From a virus, in the IMG/VR virus record IMGVR_UViG_3300025897_000086, positions 1-24,504 of that record: a stretch of 24,504 nucleotides of DNA; one strand, given 5' to 3'. Positions 7,368 through 15,062 of the stretch are shown piece by piece; within the stretch, counting starts at the first letter, position 1, and each line of letters starts with the position of its first letter. A program made the position numbers and the translations under genes. The notes under the pieces are model-generated. The model saw only the letters and a program-made list of their open reading frames with translations, was not told the origin of the DNA and made no database searches.

Positions 7368-7935
7368 TGAATCTCTACTAAAGAAAGAATTTAAAGAAAG
7401 TGACGTACAGAGAGTTAGAAATTTAGTTAATAAAGATTTTACGAGCAAAACTAAATTACAAACCGGATACCAGAAAACTTACATTGCCCGCAAAGAAGGA
7501 GACGTATGGGAGGAAGACGGTAGGCAGTGGACAATTAAAAATGGATTGAGACAGAACGTAACAAAGCTTGACTCTGCTAAGAAAGCAATGCAAATACCCC
7601 TTAGGTGCCCAAAATGTAAAGGCTCTATGGAACATCATCTTGCAAAAAAAATGTATAAAATACATGGTTTTTGTTTCGATTGTACCGTAGGTTATGAAGC
7701 TGATTTGAAAAAAATAGGCCTTTATGATCAGTATGAGAAAAGAATGATGACCGGAACTATAAAATCTTTTATAAAGGATATACAAGATTGGGTTTTAGAT
7801 CTTACTATAGAAAATGATACATATGTAACAGAGCATGGTGATATTGAAAGCTGGAAAAGCAATTCAGATCAAAAGAAAAAAATTCTCAGTAATGTAAAAG
7901 AATATATAGGGTTCCTAAGTGCCCATATAGGTTAA
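7360..7935 (+). CDS. conserved phage zinc-ribbon protein of unknown function
   Basis: The 191-residue protein has a central zinc ribbon: C83-x2-C86 and C105-x2-C108, with Lys/His-rich residues between. An N-terminal segment contains the motif DVQRVRNLVNKDF...GYQK (about 15-41), and WEEDGRQWTIKNGLRQNVTKLD leads into the ribbon. The C-terminal 60 residues are helical and acidic. I recognise this arrangement as a conserved but uncharacterised protein of cyanophage- and pelagiphage-type T4-like viruses. The zinc ribbon suggests binding to nucleic acid or protein. The ATG lies inside the end of the HAD phosphatase gene (8-nt overlap). A 42-nt gap with a TATTTATT sequence follows, so it probably ends a transcription unit. 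Confidence 0.65.
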   Translation: MNNESLLKKEFKESDVQRVRNLVNKDFTSKTKLQTGYQKTYIARKEGDVWEEDGRQWTIKNGLRQNVTKLDSAKKAMQIPLRCPKCKGSMEHHLAKKMYKIHGFCFDCTVGYEADLKKIGLYDQYEKRMMTGTIKSFIKDIQDWVLDLTIENDTYVTEHGDIESWKSNSDQKKKILSNVKEYIGFLSAHIG

Positions 7936-7942
7936 AAAGTTC

Positions 7943-7950
7943 TATTTATT
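7943..7950 (+). promoter_or_regulatory. TATTTATT motif, candidate phage promoter element
   Basis: CTATTTATT sits in the short gap before the coiled-coil membrane protein, 35 nt upstream of its ATG. The same CTATTTAT core recurs in most other intergenic gaps (about 8833, 15032, 16978, 20428, 24476). It is the reverse complement of a T4 late promoter (TATAAATA) with one mismatch, but the genes read the other way. AT richness makes chance matches likely. Confidence 0.25.
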
Positions 7951-7977
7951 AAAGTATTAACAGTATACCTTTTTAAG

Positions 7978-8328
7978 ATGACACAGAAAGAAGTATTAGA
8001 AAATGTCTTAAGTGAATTAACGACTATAAAAAAAGGCATGCCCAACGGCGAGCTAAAAGTTGTGATAGACGGAATGAAGGAGATGAAAGAAGATGTATCT
8101 GAATTAAAGTATATGCTTTTAAATCCAGAAGACGGTATTGTTGTTAAAACTAACCAAAATACAGAGTTTAGAAAAAGAACAGAAGATAACGAAGAGAGAC
8201 ACAGAGGTCTTATATTAGATTTACAGGTCCTAAAAAGATGGAAAGAAGGAGTTAATAAAGCACTTTGGATTTTCTTCGCCGCCATAGCCGGTATTGTTAT
8301 AAAAATGTTAATGATGATAAACGAGTAA
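7978..8328 (+). CDS. coiled-coil protein with C-terminal membrane anchor (XhlA-like)
   Basis: The 116-residue protein has a long charged helical region with heptad-like spacing (about 1-90) and a single hydrophobic segment at about 95-114 (ALWIFFAAIAGIVIKMLMMI) close to the C-terminus. This coiled coil plus C-terminal anchor resembles XhlA/haemolysin-type lysis accessory proteins of phages, which work beside a holin and endolysin. No holin or endolysin is visible in the adjacent genes, so a lysis role is only suggested. It could instead be a membrane-linked structural or superinfection factor. ATG follows a 42-nt gap with a TATTTATT motif, and a tagged basic protein begins two bases after its stop. 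Confidence 0.5.
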   Translation: MTQKEVLENVLSELTTIKKGMPNGELKVVIDGMKEMKEDVSELKYMLLNPEDGIVVKTNQNTEFRKRTEDNEERHRGLILDLQVLKRWKEGVNKALWIFFAAIAGIVIKMLMMINE

Positions 8329-8330
8329 AG

Positions 8331-8501
8331 ATGAAAAAATCACAACTTATACAACTAGTAAGAGAGATAATTAAAGAAAAGAAAAGACCGGGTCTCTGGG
8401 CTAATATAAATGCTAAAAAGAAAAGAGGAGAAAAACCATCGCACGGCAACTCTAATGCTCATAAAGATGCAGTAGCAGCAGGTAATGCTATGAAAAAATA
8501 A
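8331..8501 (+). CDS. small basic protein with capsid-targeting-like N-terminus (56 aa)
   Basis: I chose the ATG at 8331, two bases after the upstream stop. A longer in-frame start at 8265 would overlap the membrane protein by 64 bases and hide the N-terminal motif. The product starts MKKSQLIQLVREIIKE, nearly the same as the start of the gene at 17853, with I14-K-E16 as a candidate prohead-protease site. The rest (KKRPGLWANINAKKKRGEKP...) is highly basic and probably disordered or nucleic-acid binding. I recognise the RPGLWANI...KPSH pattern from other uncultured phages, without a known function. In T4, internal proteins IPI-IPIII are small, basic, tagged and packed with DNA, which is the best analogy. 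Its TAA overlaps the next ATG by one base. Confidence 0.7.
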   Translation: MKKSQLIQLVREIIKEKKRPGLWANINAKKKRGEKPSHGNSNAHKDAVAAGNAMKK

Positions 8502-8824
8502 TGAAACCAACTTTAGCACAACTCATAGGAGAGATCATAACTGATACTGAAATCATTTGTGATGACTGTGGGTGGAGCTGGAACAAAATAGAGGGAGGAA
8601 GTGATTTATATGTATGTCATAAATGTGGTCACGATAATACACCTCATGCTTTAGAAAACTACGCCGACGGTAAAGTAAAAGGAAAATCTAGACCAGGTAG
8701 AGTTAAAAAATCTGGTGCTAGTTGCAAAGGCTCAGTGACTGATCTTCGCAGGAAGGCCAAACAGTCTTCCGGTGAGAAAGCTAAGATGTACCACTGGTGT
8801 GCTAACATGAAAGGTGTTAATTAA
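8501..8824 (+). CDS. tagged zinc-ribbon protein with basic C-terminal domain
   Basis: The 107-residue protein starts MKPTLAQLIGEIITD, with I9-G-E11 as a capsid-targeting and cleavage-like site. A zinc ribbon follows (C20-x2-C23, C39-x2-C42). The basic C-terminal half contains GKSRPGRVKKSGASCKGSV and EKAKMYHWCANMK, a module I recognise from several uncultured T4-like phages without assigned function. Two further Cys in that module (C73 in ASCKG and the Cys in HWCAN) could bind a second metal. Small size, net basic charge and the tag fit a DNA-associated internal head protein. It is coupled by a one-base overlap to the tagged basic protein upstream. The DNA-binding role is an inference. Confidence 0.65.
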   Translation: MKPTLAQLIGEIITDTEIICDDCGWSWNKIEGGSDLYVCHKCGHDNTPHALENYADGKVKGKSRPGRVKKSGASCKGSVTDLRRKAKQSSGEKAKMYHWCANMKGVN

Positions 8825-8832
8825 CACATGAC

Positions 8833-8844
8833 TATTTATTTATA
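8833..8844 (+). promoter_or_regulatory. TATTTATTTATA motif, candidate phage promoter element
   Basis: Two overlapping copies of TATTTAT lie in the 40-nt gap between the tagged zinc-ribbon gene and the 781-aa gene; the second, exact TATTTATA copy (8837-8844) is 28 nt before the ATG at 8865. The placement matches other gaps in this window. The function is inferred from recurrence only. Confidence 0.3.
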
Positions 8845-8864
8845 TAGCTATACAATAAAGAAAG

Positions 8865-11210
8865 ATGACATACGAAGAAATTAAAACTCGATTAATCAAA
8901 ATCGAATCTATGCTACAATCTATCCAAGAACCTACATATCAGGTTAAAGCAGGTATAAGTGTTCAAGAGACAACTAAAAAACTTGGAGTACTCAAAGAAC
9001 AACTTCAAAATAAACTTACAATTTTAGAGTACGGAGAAAAAACTGCTTTCATAAATGGCAAGCCCACCGAATATACTGACGAAAAAGAACTTACTAAACT
9101 AAAAGACAATCAGGATATTGAATCAATTACGACAGCATCAGGTAGAAAACTTAAAGAAGCCGAAGAGGAAGGAATTAAATTCTCATCTGATGAAACCAAG
9201 ACAATTGCCAGAGAAGTTGGTAGAGCTTTAGCTAAAGCATTAAAGACCGCAGGAGACGAACTAGCTCATATGGCTATTAAGAGTTTAGAAGAAAATTCCT
9301 TTAAAATACATGTAGAATTTAAAAAAGATACTTCGGTAAAAGAGTATTCTTTTTATATAGCTGAAGATACTTTACACATAGTAGATTCATCTTATGATAG
9401 AGAACTAGTAGACGTAGGAGTAAAACCTTCCGGTGAAGCAGTAATTAGTGTTGATGTATTAACTAATGAGTTTATGAAATATTTTAAATCTATGAATGAG
9501 ACAATGTCAGATAAAGAATTTGCGGACGCTCAACAACAAGACAGACTAGAAGATCATCCTGAAAAGGATATGATTCAAAAGATACAAGCTCTAGTCGCTG
9601 CTGAAAAAAATAAAAAAGAAGTCAAAGAATCCCTTGATGGACAATTTGATGAAAAGTATGCGTTAGAAATCTCAGTCAGAGATGCTCGTCAAGCACAAGA
9701 AAGAATTAATGATGTAACTGCTTATGCCGATGCCCTACTAAACGGTACTCTAATACAGCACGGTAGTAATGTTTACACAACTAATGACGAAGAAATGTTT
9801 TTCGGATTAATTGACGATTTAAATGGCTTAGAAATAATAGATCGTACCGACACAGACGAATCAGTAAAAGAAATGGATATAAACGATCCAGTTCTAATGA
9901 AAATGAGAGATACTAAAATGAAAGCTTCTCAACCAAAACCAGAAAAAAATATTAATCCGGACTGGGATCAAGTAAAAGGTAACTCTTCTAAAAAAGCAAC
10001 AATCATAGCAAAACTAAAAACCAAAAGAGCCGAAGTAATGAGGTCTATGGAGCAAGAGGCTGAACCCGAAGGAGGTCCAATTGCAGACAAATACGGATCT
10101 GTTTTAAATAAAATTGACGCTGCTATTAACAAAGCATTAGGTAAAAAAACAATGGGTTATGATGCTGCAATAGCAGAGGATGAAGGAAACGAAAAAGAAA
10201 TCATCGGACAAGAAATGGTCGATTACATAATGCAAAAATGGAATTGGTCAGAAGAAAAGACATTACATTTCCTTGCTAAAAAGCTCGGTAATAGAAACGC
10301 AAAAGAAGAAAATTTAAATACCAATGTTTCCGAAGATACTATTAACCCAGGTGAATTTGAAGATAAAGGATATGAAGCAGGAGAAGCTGCTTTTGAAGGA
10401 GTTAAAAACTACTTTAATAATAGACCGGACTTTAAATCTTTTAAAAACGGCTTTATGCAGGGCTTTATAGACAATGCCGAAGCTTATGGTTTAAATGAAG
10501 ATATAGACGTTGGGCATCAAGATGATGAACCTAGCATGCTCCTAAAAGACGTTTATGATATTGCTCAATATGCAGCTAAGATACATAAATCTTTACAAAA
10601 ATATGATAAGTTTGATGGCGAGGTTGACTTTCCACAATGGTGGCAAAAGAAAATTATCTTAGCGAGAGATTACATCTCAGGAGCACAGCATTATTTAGAA
10701 GCTGAAGAAAAGCAACCAGCTTTAGATCAATTAGCTTTAGAGAATGTTAATGAAGAAACTACAGAATGGCCAAAAGAGGTTTTATCATATCATGGAGATA
10801 TTATCTTTAAACTAGTAAAAGTAGGACTAATCAGTGCTAAGTATGAACTAATTAATAAAGAGACAGGTAAATTACACGAACCTGGGTTTAGATTTTTTCA
10901 ATCTGTAGAAGCTTTAGAAAGAGATGCAAAAAATACTATAATCCCATCAGGCGGAACACAATCTTCTCAATTTGAATCTGCTCCAGGGTACGAACATGAT
11001 TGCGCAGCATCTGTTGTACATGAAGTATACGGTCATGGATTATGTCTTGAAGGGAAACACACTCTAATAGAAACAGAAAAAGGTAAAGGCACTGTAACAC
11101 ACTACGATGTATTTTTCAAAAATGGAAGTAAGACTGTAGAGAACGTTCCTGTAAATGAGTTAAAAATTATAACTTCTTCATCACATAAGCATGGTAAGAA
11201 AAAGAAATAA
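8865..11210 (+). CDS. large modular head-region protein of unknown function (781 aa)
   Basis: This is the longest protein in the window, hydrophilic and acidic with a basic tail. The visible modules are an N-terminal coiled-coil-like region (1-60); a mixed alpha/beta domain (about 105-210); a conserved-looking segment around ISVRDARQAQERINDV and GSNVYTTNDEEMFF (about 268-315); a low-complexity KPEKN linker; a helical domain with DAAIAE438; a DDEPSMLLKDVYDIAQYA...DFPQWW module (about 550-590); and a C-terminal HYDVFFKNGS module ending SSSHKHGKKKK. I recognise the last two modules as shared among uncultured T4-like phages in varying combinations. I436-A-E438 is a perfect prohead-protease-type site. 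I suggest a prohead core or internal protein cut during maturation, but no function is established. Confidence 0.55.
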   Translation: MTYEEIKTRLIKIESMLQSIQEPTYQVKAGISVQETTKKLGVLKEQLQNKLTILEYGEKTAFINGKPTEYTDEKELTKLKDNQDIESITTASGRKLKEAEEEGIKFSSDETKTIAREVGRALAKALKTAGDELAHMAIKSLEENSFKIHVEFKKDTSVKEYSFYIAEDTLHIVDSSYDRELVDVGVKPSGEAVISVDVLTNEFMKYFKSMNETMSDKEFADAQQQDRLEDHPEKDMIQKIQALVAAEKNKKEVKESLDGQFDEKYALEISVRDARQAQERINDVTAYADALLNGTLIQHGSNVYTTNDEEMFFGLIDDLNGLEIIDRTDTDESVKEMDINDPVLMKMRDTKMKASQPKPEKNINPDWDQVKGNSSKKATIIAKLKTKRAEVMRSMEQEAEPEGGPIADKYGSVLNKIDAAINKALGKKTMGYDAAIAEDEGNEKEIIGQEMVDYIMQKWNWSEEKTLHFLAKKLGNRNAKEENLNTNVSEDTINPGEFEDKGYEAGEAAFEGVKNYFNNRPDFKSFKNGFMQGFIDNAEAYGLNEDIDVGHQDDEPSMLLKDVYDIAQYAAKIHKSLQKYDKFDGEVDFPQWWQKKIILARDYISGAQHYLEAEEKQPALDQLALENVNEETTEWPKEVLSYHGDIIFKLVKVGLISAKYELINKETGKLHEPGFRFFQSVEALERDAKNTIIPSGGTQSSQFESAPGYEHDCAASVVHEVYGHGLCLEGKHTLIETEKGKGTVTHYDVFFKNGSKTVENVPVNELKIITSSSHKHGKKKK

Positions 11211-11213
11211 TAT

Positions 11214-11870
11214 ATGAAAAAAGCAGATCTTAAAAATATCATATTAGAAGCATATCAAGAAGTTCTACTAGAATCACTTATAACCGATTTATACGAGGAT
11301 GAGGAAGAAGAAACCTCTACTGAAGAAGAACCGGTACCAGAAGAAGAACCAGAACCAGATGCTCCTAAAGAGACTGTATTAGAAGATTCTACTGATATAA
11401 TTTTAAATAAATTCCCTACAGTAAAAGCTGCTATTATTAAACTACAAACAGAAGACTTTAAAGAGTTTATTACTACTGTGGATTGGGTATCACCCCGTCC
11501 TTCTTCTTTTAGAATCAACCTTAAGAACGGACAAGATTATATTTTAAAGTGGACAGGTACAGGCTTTGAAGCTCAGATACAAGGCAAAAGATATTACATA
11601 GATAAGATAACAGACTACCAGCAAGCTTTAGATAAATTAGCCGTACTCTATAAAGAAGGTCCAATGAAAGGTGCTGGTGAAGGAGATCCAGCGTCTGCTG
11701 AAGATATAGGAAGTGCCGATACAGGAGGAGGAGACTTTCCAGGAGAAGAAGGAGGAGGGTCAACCGACACTGGGTCTGAAACACCTGCCTCAGGAGGAGA
11801 AGAAGGTGGCGGAGAAGATCTATCAGCCGCACCAGTAGATTTCGAAGACGGGGAGTCACCAGAAGCATAA
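11214..11870 (+). CDS. acidic tagged protein with Gly/Glu-rich tail
   Basis: The 218-residue protein starts MKKADLKNIILEAYQEVLLE, with two candidate cleavage sites: I10-L-E12 before A13 and L18-L-E20 before S21. A strongly acidic linker (Glu/Pro repeats, about 28-52) is followed by a small folded domain (about 58-148, with SSFRINLKNGQDYILKWTG) and a long Gly/Glu/Ser-rich, probably disordered tail. The first seven residues, MKKADLK, recur inside the 553-aa head protein at residues 146-152. Acidic tagged proteins may line the prohead core like T4 gp67/gp68. The start is four bases after the preceding stop. The final TAA begins a (TAA)7 tract. I do not recognise the folded domain. Confidence 0.6.
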   Translation: MKKADLKNIILEAYQEVLLESLITDLYEDEEEETSTEEEPVPEEEPEPDAPKETVLEDSTDIILNKFPTVKAAIIKLQTEDFKEFITTVDWVSPRPSSFRINLKNGQDYILKWTGTGFEAQIQGKRYYIDKITDYQQALDKLAVLYKEGPMKGAGEGDPASAEDIGSADTGGGDFPGEEGGGSTDTGSETPASGGEEGGGEDLSAAPVDFEDGESPEA

Positions 11871-11888
11871 TAATAATAATAATAATAA
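11868..11888 (+). repeat. (TAA)7 trinucleotide microsatellite starting at a stop codon
   Basis: The stop codon of the acidic tagged gene is the first of seven consecutive TAA units, followed by AAATAAAAAC. It offers seven in-frame stops and probably arose by slippage in AT-rich sequence. The remaining gap (11889-11927) shows no clear promoter or hairpin. Confidence 0.9.
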
Positions 11889-11927
11889 AATAAAAACTAT
11901 TAACTAAACTTTATATTATACTGTACA

Positions 11928-12248
11928 ATGAAAAATTTTGACCTCAAAAAATTCTTAGTAGAAAATAAACTAACCCCTAATAGTAACCTTTTAAAAGAGA
12001 TTACCAGTAAAGGTAGTGTAAAGTTAAAAAAGCTTACTAAAGGTGGTAAAACTTATGAAATAGGAGATTTCGACCCAAATGATGATGGTAGAATAGAGAC
12101 GATAGAAAAATATACTAACGGCTATGCTATAACCGGAGGAATCTATAGCGACTACGGAGACGGAGACGCTCCAAAAGAAACGTATATATATGCTATCGAT
12201 TTTGATGGTAATGAAATGGACGAAGAAGATTTAGACGGAAGATACTAA
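11928..12248 (+). CDS. small tagged protein with EF-hand-like loop
   Basis: The 106-residue protein starts MKNFDLKKFLVENKLT, with L10-V-E12 as a candidate prohead-protease site after an amphipathic segment. D49-P-N51-D-D53-G54-R-I56-E-T-I-E60 has acidic residues or Asn at loop positions 1, 3, 5 and 12, Gly at 6 and Ile at 8, as in a canonical EF-hand calcium loop. A second, less perfect DFDGNEMDEEDLD lies near the C-terminus. A calcium-binding role is therefore plausible, though the flanking helices look short and the region between is beta-like (YAITGGIYSDYG). The stop is immediately followed by the next ATG. I recall similar MKNFDLKKFL... starts in related uncultured phages; the family function is unknown. 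Confidence 0.6.
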   Translation: MKNFDLKKFLVENKLTPNSNLLKEITSKGSVKLKKLTKGGKTYEIGDFDPNDDGRIETIEKYTNGYAITGGIYSDYGDGDAPKETYIYAIDFDGNEMDEEDLDGRY

Positions 12249-13451
12249 ATGAATATTATAGACAAAGCTATACTAGAATGGTCATATAAGACCACTAAAG
12301 GGTACCCTGACATTAATAATCAGGATGACCTAGCTTTGTTTGAATCTATATTTGGTTTTAATCTTACAGAAAACTCAATTCAATTACAAGCACGAGCTAA
12401 GATAATATCTGATAACCCCGGTATGTTTGCGGTGCAATCAAAACCAGGACGTATAATGAATGTTAACAAAATTTCTGCCCAAGAATTTGTTGACATACTG
12501 AAAACAACATTCGATATTGAAAATGTAAAAGTACATGGACCAAACACCGGACCTAATAAAAAATCTCTTACTTCTAAAGCCTCAGCAACGTTTGATATGT
12601 TTGAATTCGAATTTGAAGACAAACAGGTACTATTACTACTAGTAGGAGGGGCATCAGCAAATAAAGGCCAGCAATTCGAAGATAGAATGTTTACTGAGTT
12701 GAGAGATGCAGCAGGAATAGATATTACTGATTTAGAGAGCCCTCAAGTGGTTCAACTTCTCAACTTCCTTAAAATAGATCCTAAGAGCTACTCACAAGCT
12801 GATGTTAATCAAACAGGAGGAAAAGATACTAAAAGACCCCTAAACTTAGATATCGGAGCAGAAGATAAAGGTTCTACTATTTCGGATGTAGAAATTAAGA
12901 CTCCTGGTAAAATGCATTACCTTTCTATCAAGAATAAAAAAGGTGATAATATATACAACGGAGGTAATGTATCTGCAATAAGGTTTAATGAAGATAAAAC
13001 TAAGATTATATTAGACCAGGATTTATTCAATGCAGATAAAACTAAGGTAAGTATATTTGATATGTTTAGTATTGATCCTCAAAAAGTGGTAATCGGCCTT
13101 AATAACTATATAAACCAAACCGGAGAGGATTTAGGGCTACAATCAGTAGATTTTGATAAAGATAGAGTTTTCAAAATGATTGGATCCGCTGTAGATTATG
13201 GTTACACATATGTTAGAGAAGCAACAGATACTACTCTTAAGATAATACAACTAGATACTGCTGAAGATGCCGGTAAGTTTACAGGAATTCCAAAAGCAGT
13301 AAAAATAAGGTACCCTAACAGAGCGACTAAAAGTACAAACATAGTAGTTGAGTTAGAAGGTTCAAGAGCTGGCTACAGTAAAGTTTTAATAGAGATTAGA
13401 AACGCTGCTGGCGGATTAGATAAGCCCTCTATTAAAGCTAAAATTTTATAG
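12249..13451 (+). CDS. tagged protein, possible PD-(D/E)XK-like nuclease (400 aa)
   Basis: The 400-residue protein starts MNIIDKAILEWSYKTTKGYP, with I8-L-E10 as a candidate capsid-targeting cleavage site. A central region has NKGQQFEDRMFTELRDAAG (a helix with an acidic residue), then D213-V-E-I-K and, after a turn, MHYLS226-I-K228-N. The arrangement helix-E, D, (S/E)-x-K resembles the restriction-endonuclease-like core. The family is uncertain because the motif is short and I see no confirmatory Q-x3-Y. The C-terminal third is beta-rich (TTLKIIQLDTAEDAG, STNIVVELEGSRAGYSKVLI). It lies between tagged small proteins and the terminase, starting directly after the upstream stop. If it is a nuclease and head-packaged, it could act on host DNA on entry; that is speculation. 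Confidence 0.5.
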   Translation: MNIIDKAILEWSYKTTKGYPDINNQDDLALFESIFGFNLTENSIQLQARAKIISDNPGMFAVQSKPGRIMNVNKISAQEFVDILKTTFDIENVKVHGPNTGPNKKSLTSKASATFDMFEFEFEDKQVLLLLVGGASANKGQQFEDRMFTELRDAAGIDITDLESPQVVQLLNFLKIDPKSYSQADVNQTGGKDTKRPLNLDIGAEDKGSTISDVEIKTPGKMHYLSIKNKKGDNIYNGGNVSAIRFNEDKTKIILDQDLFNADKTKVSIFDMFSIDPQKVVIGLNNYINQTGEDLGLQSVDFDKDRVFKMIGSAVDYGYTYVREATDTTLKIIQLDTAEDAGKFTGIPKAVKIRYPNRATKSTNIVVELEGSRAGYSKVLIEIRNAAGGLDKPSIKAKIL

Positions 13452-13453
13452 TT

Positions 13454-15028
13454 ATGGCACAAGACATAAAAAAGATAATAGCACAAGAGTATATCAAGTG
13501 TGCTAAAGATCCGGCGTACTTCATGAGAAAGTACTGTTATATTCAACACCCTAAAAGAGGTAGGATCTTATTTAACCTCTACCCATTCCAAGAAAAAGTT
13601 CTACACCTATTTAGAGACGAGCAGTTTATCATAACTCTTAAATCAAGGCAGTTAGGTATCTCCACTTTAGCAGCAGGGCACTCATTATGGTTAATGTTAT
13701 TTCATAAAGACAAAAACGTTCTAGCATTAGCCACCACTCAAGCAACAGCACGTAACCTGGTAACTAAGACTACTTTTATGTATGATGAGCTACCAAGATG
13801 GTTAAAATTAACTGCAGTTGAAAAGAACAAATTATCCTTGAGGTTAAAGAATGGTTCAAAGATACAAGCTAAATCATCTAATGCCGATGCCGCACGCTCT
13901 GAAGCAGTATCTTTGCTTCTGATAGATGAGGCTGCCTTTATAGAGAACATTGAGGAGACCTTTGCTGCTGCACAGCAGACACTAGCAACCGGTGGTCAAT
14001 GTATGGCATTATCAACTCCTAATGGAATCGGAAACTGGTTTCACCAGACCTGGGAAAAAGCAGAAGTAAGAGATAATTCGTTTATACCTGTAAGATTACC
14101 TTGGACAGTTCACCCGGAAAGAGATCAAGCATGGAGAGACCAACAAGATAGAGACTTAGGCCCTAGGATGGCTGGCCAGGAGTGTGATTGTGATTTTTTA
14201 GCTTCTGGAGACACTGTATTCGAACCTGCTGATCTTTCTTTCTACGAAGAAACTTATCAAAAAGACCCTGTTGAAAGAAGAGGAGTTGATAGTAACTTAT
14301 GGATATGGGAACCTGCTGACTACACAAAAGACTATATGGTTGTAGCTGATGTTGCAAGAGGAGACGCTGCCGATTACTCTGCATTCCATGTATTTGAAAT
14401 AGAATCATGCACCCAAGTAGCAGAGTATAAAGGTAAGATTTCACCAAAAGACTTTGGTAACGTACTTGTAGGAATAGCATCAGAGTATAATGAAGCTCTA
14501 CTAGTCTGTGAGAACGCAAATATCGGATGGGCTACTATAGAGCAAATACTTGAAAGAGAGTATAGAAACATGTATTACAGTTCTACCTCTAATATGGAGA
14601 CAGTAGAATCTTATATGAATAAGTATGAGAGAGATAAACTTGTACCCGGCTTTACAATGTCTGCTAGAACTAGACCTTTAGTAATAGCTAAAATGATTGA
14701 GTACATAAGAGAGCGTTCTGTTACCATACAGTCTAAAAGGCTTATGTCGGAGATGAGAGTCTTTGTTTGGAAAAACGGTAAAGCTCAAGCTCAAATTAAC
14801 TATAATGATGATTTACTTATTTCATGTGCAACAGCTCTATACGTTAGAGATACAGCACTAAGATTAAGACAACAAGGCATGGACTTAGCAAGAGCACAAC
14901 TATCCTCTTTTACTAACCTAAATTCTAAAAATGAAGCAGTTATTAATTCAGTTGGATATTACCAAAATAATCCGTATATTGTTAAGAATAGCTACGGCGA
15001 AGAAGATATCTCCTGGTTACTTAAATAA
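13454..15028 (+). CDS. gp17: large terminase subunit (DNA-packaging motor ATPase/nuclease)
   Basis: The 524-residue protein shows the T4 gp17 architecture. The N-terminal ATPase has adenine-binding Q46 (YPFQE), a Walker A-like S64-R-Q-L-G68-I-S-T71 without the usual Lys at the GKT position (as in many T4-like marine phages), and Walker B LLLID158-E159 followed by AAF. A coupling-type motif MALSTPNG lies near 187. The C-terminal RNase H-fold nuclease has VVAD299, CE353 and NDD (452-453), which bind the metals that cut concatemeric DNA. The protein packages DNA through the portal, encoded next. It is smaller than T4 gp17 (610). The small subunit (gp16) is not visible in this window. ATG comes two bases after the preceding stop. 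Confidence 0.95.
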   Translation: MAQDIKKIIAQEYIKCAKDPAYFMRKYCYIQHPKRGRILFNLYPFQEKVLHLFRDEQFIITLKSRQLGISTLAAGHSLWLMLFHKDKNVLALATTQATARNLVTKTTFMYDELPRWLKLTAVEKNKLSLRLKNGSKIQAKSSNADAARSEAVSLLLIDEAAFIENIEETFAAAQQTLATGGQCMALSTPNGIGNWFHQTWEKAEVRDNSFIPVRLPWTVHPERDQAWRDQQDRDLGPRMAGQECDCDFLASGDTVFEPADLSFYEETYQKDPVERRGVDSNLWIWEPADYTKDYMVVADVARGDAADYSAFHVFEIESCTQVAEYKGKISPKDFGNVLVGIASEYNEALLVCENANIGWATIEQILEREYRNMYYSSTSNMETVESYMNKYERDKLVPGFTMSARTRPLVIAKMIEYIRERSVTIQSKRLMSEMRVFVWKNGKAQAQINYNDDLLISCATALYVRDTALRLRQQGMDLARAQLSSFTNLNSKNEAVINSVGYYQNNPYIVKNSYGEEDISWLLK

Positions 15029-15031
15029 AAC

Positions 15032-15039
15032 TATTTATA
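15032..15039 (+). promoter_or_regulatory. TATTTATA motif, candidate promoter of the portal-led head operon
   Basis: CTATTTATATAC lies in the 34-nt gap between terminase and portal, 31 nt before the portal ATG. It is an exact copy of the element that recurs in other gaps, and it reads as the reverse complement of the T4 late promoter octamer. The evidence is position and recurrence. Confidence 0.3.
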
Positions 15040-15062
15040 TACATATATTAAACTAACCCCAA

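Noticed and set aside
8265-8330. Longer start for the 56-aa tagged protein
   Set aside because: It would overlap the membrane protein by 64 bases, and translation there is a shadow frame. ATG 8331 restores the MKKSQLIQLVREIIKE tag.
11255-11518. Minus-strand open frame rich in Ser
   Set aside because: It is the antisense of the Glu/Pro-rich linker of the acidic gene (GAA/GAG read as TTC/CTC and shifted to Ser codons). All other minus-strand frames lie wholly inside strong + strand genes.
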